Made by a program: the position numbers and the translations under genes. Source: Syntrophaceae bacterium UBA4810 (GTDB lineage: Bacteria; Desulfobacterota; Syntrophia; Syntrophales; Smithellaceae). Taken from it: DNA of 7,844 nucleotides. Under the pieces are notes generated by a model. The model was given only the letters and a program-made list of their open reading frames with translations, searched no databases and was not told the origin of the DNA. Shown here piece by piece: positions 6,414 to 7,844 of the stretch. Positions within the stretch are counted from its first letter, which is position 1. Every line of letters starts with the position of its first letter. Location of the stretch: positions 1 through 7,844 of the forward strand of contig DHGA01000092.1 in NCBI GenBank assembly GCA_002402545.1. The letters are read 5' to 3'.

Positions 6414-7172
6414 ATGTCCCAAAAACGTTTTGAAACAAATCGTTTCTTTCTGAAAGACGCCATTCGTCAGCAGATTAATTTCTCGCAGACAAAGCAAAGT
6501 CAGGGGCTACCTGCGCCGCCGCTGCAAAAACCGCTTCCCGCCGATATGCCAAAAATTGATCTGCCCAACGGCAAAGATGCACTGGTAAAACTGGGCAAGC
6601 TGCCGCTGGGCGAGGCGATTGCCTTTCGCGAAAGCGTGCGCGACTATAAAAAAGATTCACTGACGCTTGCGGAACTTGCCGCTCTGCTTTGGGCGACACA
6701 GGGTGTGCGCTGTGTGGTGAGTCTTGAAACCGCTTTGCGCTCTGTCCCTTCCGCCGGAGCACGCCACTCTTTTGAAACATATTTAATCGTTAATCGTGTC
6801 AGCAATCTTCCCGCCGGACTTTACCGTTATCTGCCTTTTGAAGAAAAGCTGGCGCAATTGAAACTCGACGAACAAATCGGGCGCAAGGCGGCGGCCGCCT
6901 GCTTCGGCCAAAGTTTTATCGCCACGTCCGCCGTAACCTTTTTCTGGACGGCAATTCCCGCGCGCATGGAGTGGCGCTATGATTTAGCCGCGCACAAAGT
7001 GATTGCCATTGACGTAGGCCATGTCGGTCAGAATCTGTACCTGGCCTGCCAGAGTATCGACGCGGGCTGCTGCGCCGTGGCCGCTTATAATCAGAGTGCC
7101 TGTGATGAACTTCTGGGCGTGGACGGCGAAGAAGAATTTACTACCTACCTTGCCGCTGTCGGCAAATATTAA
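6414..7172 (+). CDS. SagB/ThcOx-type nitroreductase-family oxidoreductase
   Basis: This 252-residue flavoprotein belongs to the nitroreductase superfamily, SagB/ThcOx branch. In peptide-toxin clusters such enzymes oxidise azolines, but many members are solitary and of unknown substrate. The N-terminal segment (about 1-50, NRFFLKDAIRQQINFSQT...PLPADMPKIDLP) matches the leader of the solitary anaerobe form as I recall it. RESVRDY (72-78) carries the arginine expected to contact FMN phosphate. LAALLWATQGV (88-98) and RSVPSAGARHSFETYLIV (109-126) are the family's most recognisable blocks, and IDVGHVGQNLYLAC (199-212) forms the helix at the flavin and dimer face. It lies 18 bases after the hydrolase gene with only a weak ribosome site (CAGG, 6400-6403). 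No YcaO cyclodehydratase or precursor peptide is visible, so a TOMM role is not supported. It is probably cytoplasmic and read with its neighbours. Confidence 0.88.
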   Translation: MSQKRFETNRFFLKDAIRQQINFSQTKQSQGLPAPPLQKPLPADMPKIDLPNGKDALVKLGKLPLGEAIAFRESVRDYKKDSLTLAELAALLWATQGVRCVVSLETALRSVPSAGARHSFETYLIVNRVSNLPAGLYRYLPFEEKLAQLKLDEQIGRKAAAACFGQSFIATSAVTFFWTAIPARMEWRYDLAAHKVIAIDVGHVGQNLYLACQSIDAGCCAVAAYNQSACDELLGVDGEEEFTTYLAAVGKY

Positions 7173-7174
7173 AA

Positions 7175-7207
7175 ATTATCAGGACTAATCATATATTTTC
7201 TGATAAT
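7175..7207. repeat. Inverted repeat before the Fe-S protein gene
   Basis: ATTATCAG (7175-7182) and CTGATAAT (7200-7207) are perfect 8-base inverted copies 17 bases apart, just after the nitroreductase stop. The stem is AT-rich and lacks a following T-tract, so it is a poor terminator. A regulator site is possible but not supported by anything else. Confidence 0.35.
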
Positions 7208-7228
7208 GAATAATTTAACAGCTAAGAC

Positions 7229-7235
7229 GGAGGGG
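7229..7235 (+). promoter_or_regulatory. Shine-Dalgarno for the Tat Fe-S protein
   Basis: GGAGGGG ends four bases before ATG 7240 (GGAGG alone gives a six-base spacer). This confirms the start and places the twin-arginine motif close to the N-terminus, as expected for a Tat signal. Confidence 0.85.
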
Positions 7236-7239
7236 TAAT

Positions 7240-7844
7240 ATGAACCAAAATAATAAATCAAAAATGACCCGCCGCTCTTTTTTGCAGGTAACAGCAGGCG
7301 CGGCATTGCTTTCCGGGGTAAGCCTGCCCCGAAGCGCTGATGCCGCTGCCGGAGAGCGTTTATCGACGATTATTGATTTAAGCCTGTGTGACGGCTGTGT
7401 TGACCGGAAAATTCCCGCCTGCGTAAACATCTGCAAAGAGATCAATAAAAATAAAATTTCTCATCCAATTGATCCAATTCCGGAGCCCTGGCCGCGGAAA
7501 ACCATCGAAGACTGGTCAAAAAAACAGGAAGTATTCGATCGTTTAACTCCTTACAATTTTATTTATGTGCACAAGGCGGAAGTTAATTTTGCGGGTAGGA
7601 AAAAGACAATTTATGTGCCGCGCCGCTGCATGCACTGCGATAATCCGGCCTGCGCGACGATCTGTCCCTTTTCCGCCAATCATAAATTTAAAAACGGCGC
7701 TGTGGTAATTAATCAGAATCAGTGTTTCGGCGGCGCGAAATGCAAAGATGTCTGCCCCTGGGAGATTCCGCAGCGGCAGTCCGGCGTGGGAATTTATCTA
7801 CATGTTCTCCCCGGCTTTATGGGCAACGGCGTGATGTATAAATG
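7240..7844 (+). CDS. Tat-exported 4Fe-4S electron-transfer subunit (DmsB/HybA/NrfC class), 3' truncated
   Basis: 201 codons are present before the window ends. The N-terminus has a twin-arginine signal, MTRRSFLQ (9-16), a hydrophobic stretch GAALLSGVSL (20-29) and a likely AxA-type cleavage region near 34-38, so the folded protein is exported across the inner membrane. Three cysteine groups follow: C50-x2-C53-x7-C61-x3-C65; C130-x2-C133-x4-C138-x3-C142-P; and C162-x5-C168-x3-C172-P. This layout is that of ferredoxin-like beta subunits that pass electrons between a catalytic subunit or hydrogenase and a membrane quinone-reactive partner. In the third group Gly165 stands where canonical members have a cysteine, leaving three ligands visible. 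The frame ends in YK followed by TG, compatible with a cysteine opening a fourth group beyond the edge. The partner subunits would be expected downstream, outside the window. Confidence 0.88.
   Translation, partial: MNQNNKSKMTRRSFLQVTAGAALLSGVSLPRSADAAAGERLSTIIDLSLCDGCVDRKIPACVNICKEINKNKISHPIDPIPEPWPRKTIEDWSKKQEVFDRLTPYNFIYVHKAEVNFAGRKKTIYVPRRCMHCDNPACATICPFSANHKFKNGAVVINQNQCFGGAKCKDVCPWEIPQRQSGVGIYLHVLPGFMGNGVMYK

Noticed and set aside
6475..6780. Minus-strand frame within the nitroreductase gene
   Set aside because: The plus-strand product is a clear SagB-like protein. The antisense product is low-complexity and has no start signals.
7175..7207. Terminator between the nitroreductase and the Fe-S gene
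   Set aside because: The stem is AT-rich, the 17-base loop is large and there is no T-tract. It was kept only as an inverted repeat.

Overview
The window reads like a piece of an anaerobic, Gram-negative bacterial chromosome, most likely a deltaproteobacterium-like organism (Syntrophales/Desulfobacterota type). This is an inference from three things: a Tat-exported multi-cluster ferredoxin-like subunit, a stand-alone SagB/ThcOx-type nitroreductase, and intergenic palindromes of the 'GTCATTGCGAG...' and 'TCATTCCGGC...GCCGGAAT' kinds that I associate with such genomes. All seven genes lie on the + strand.

Layout. (1) 1-2034, core nucleotide biosynthesis: the 3' end of carB (carbamoyl-phosphate synthase large chain, MGS allosteric domain), a 111-bp gap holding a palindromic repeat, then a complete purF of the Fe-S, propeptide-processed type. 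(2) 2035-2289, an AT-rich gap with a second short palindromic repeat, a separate 12-bp-arm palindrome that could be an operator, and a possible promoter. (3) 2290-5515, a two-gene cassette that is visibly more AT-rich than its flanks. It encodes a 216-residue protein with a HEPN-like R-x4-H motif and an 861-residue, tryptophan-rich, apparently all-helical protein. The genes overlap by 11 bases and the second has a strong Shine-Dalgarno, so they are almost certainly co-translated. (4) 5520-7172, an alpha/beta-hydrolase lipoprotein whose first ~170 bases are still AT-rich before composition returns to the flanking type, then a SagB-like nitroreductase. (5) 7240 to the right edge, a truncated Tat-signal 4Fe-4S protein of the DmsB/HybA/NrfC class.

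The part most likely to be new biology is the 2290-5515 cassette. A putative HEPN RNase-like effector is coupled to a very large helical protein. From memory, that protein resembles the C-terminal recognition halves of STAND-type NTPases seen in defence islands, but it has no P-loop domain of its own. Its composition, its position between housekeeping genes beside repeat elements, and its tight coupling all suggest a horizontally acquired defence or stress-response module. Its function is inference, not something the sequence proves.

No tRNA, rRNA, CRISPR array, transposase or integrase was seen.
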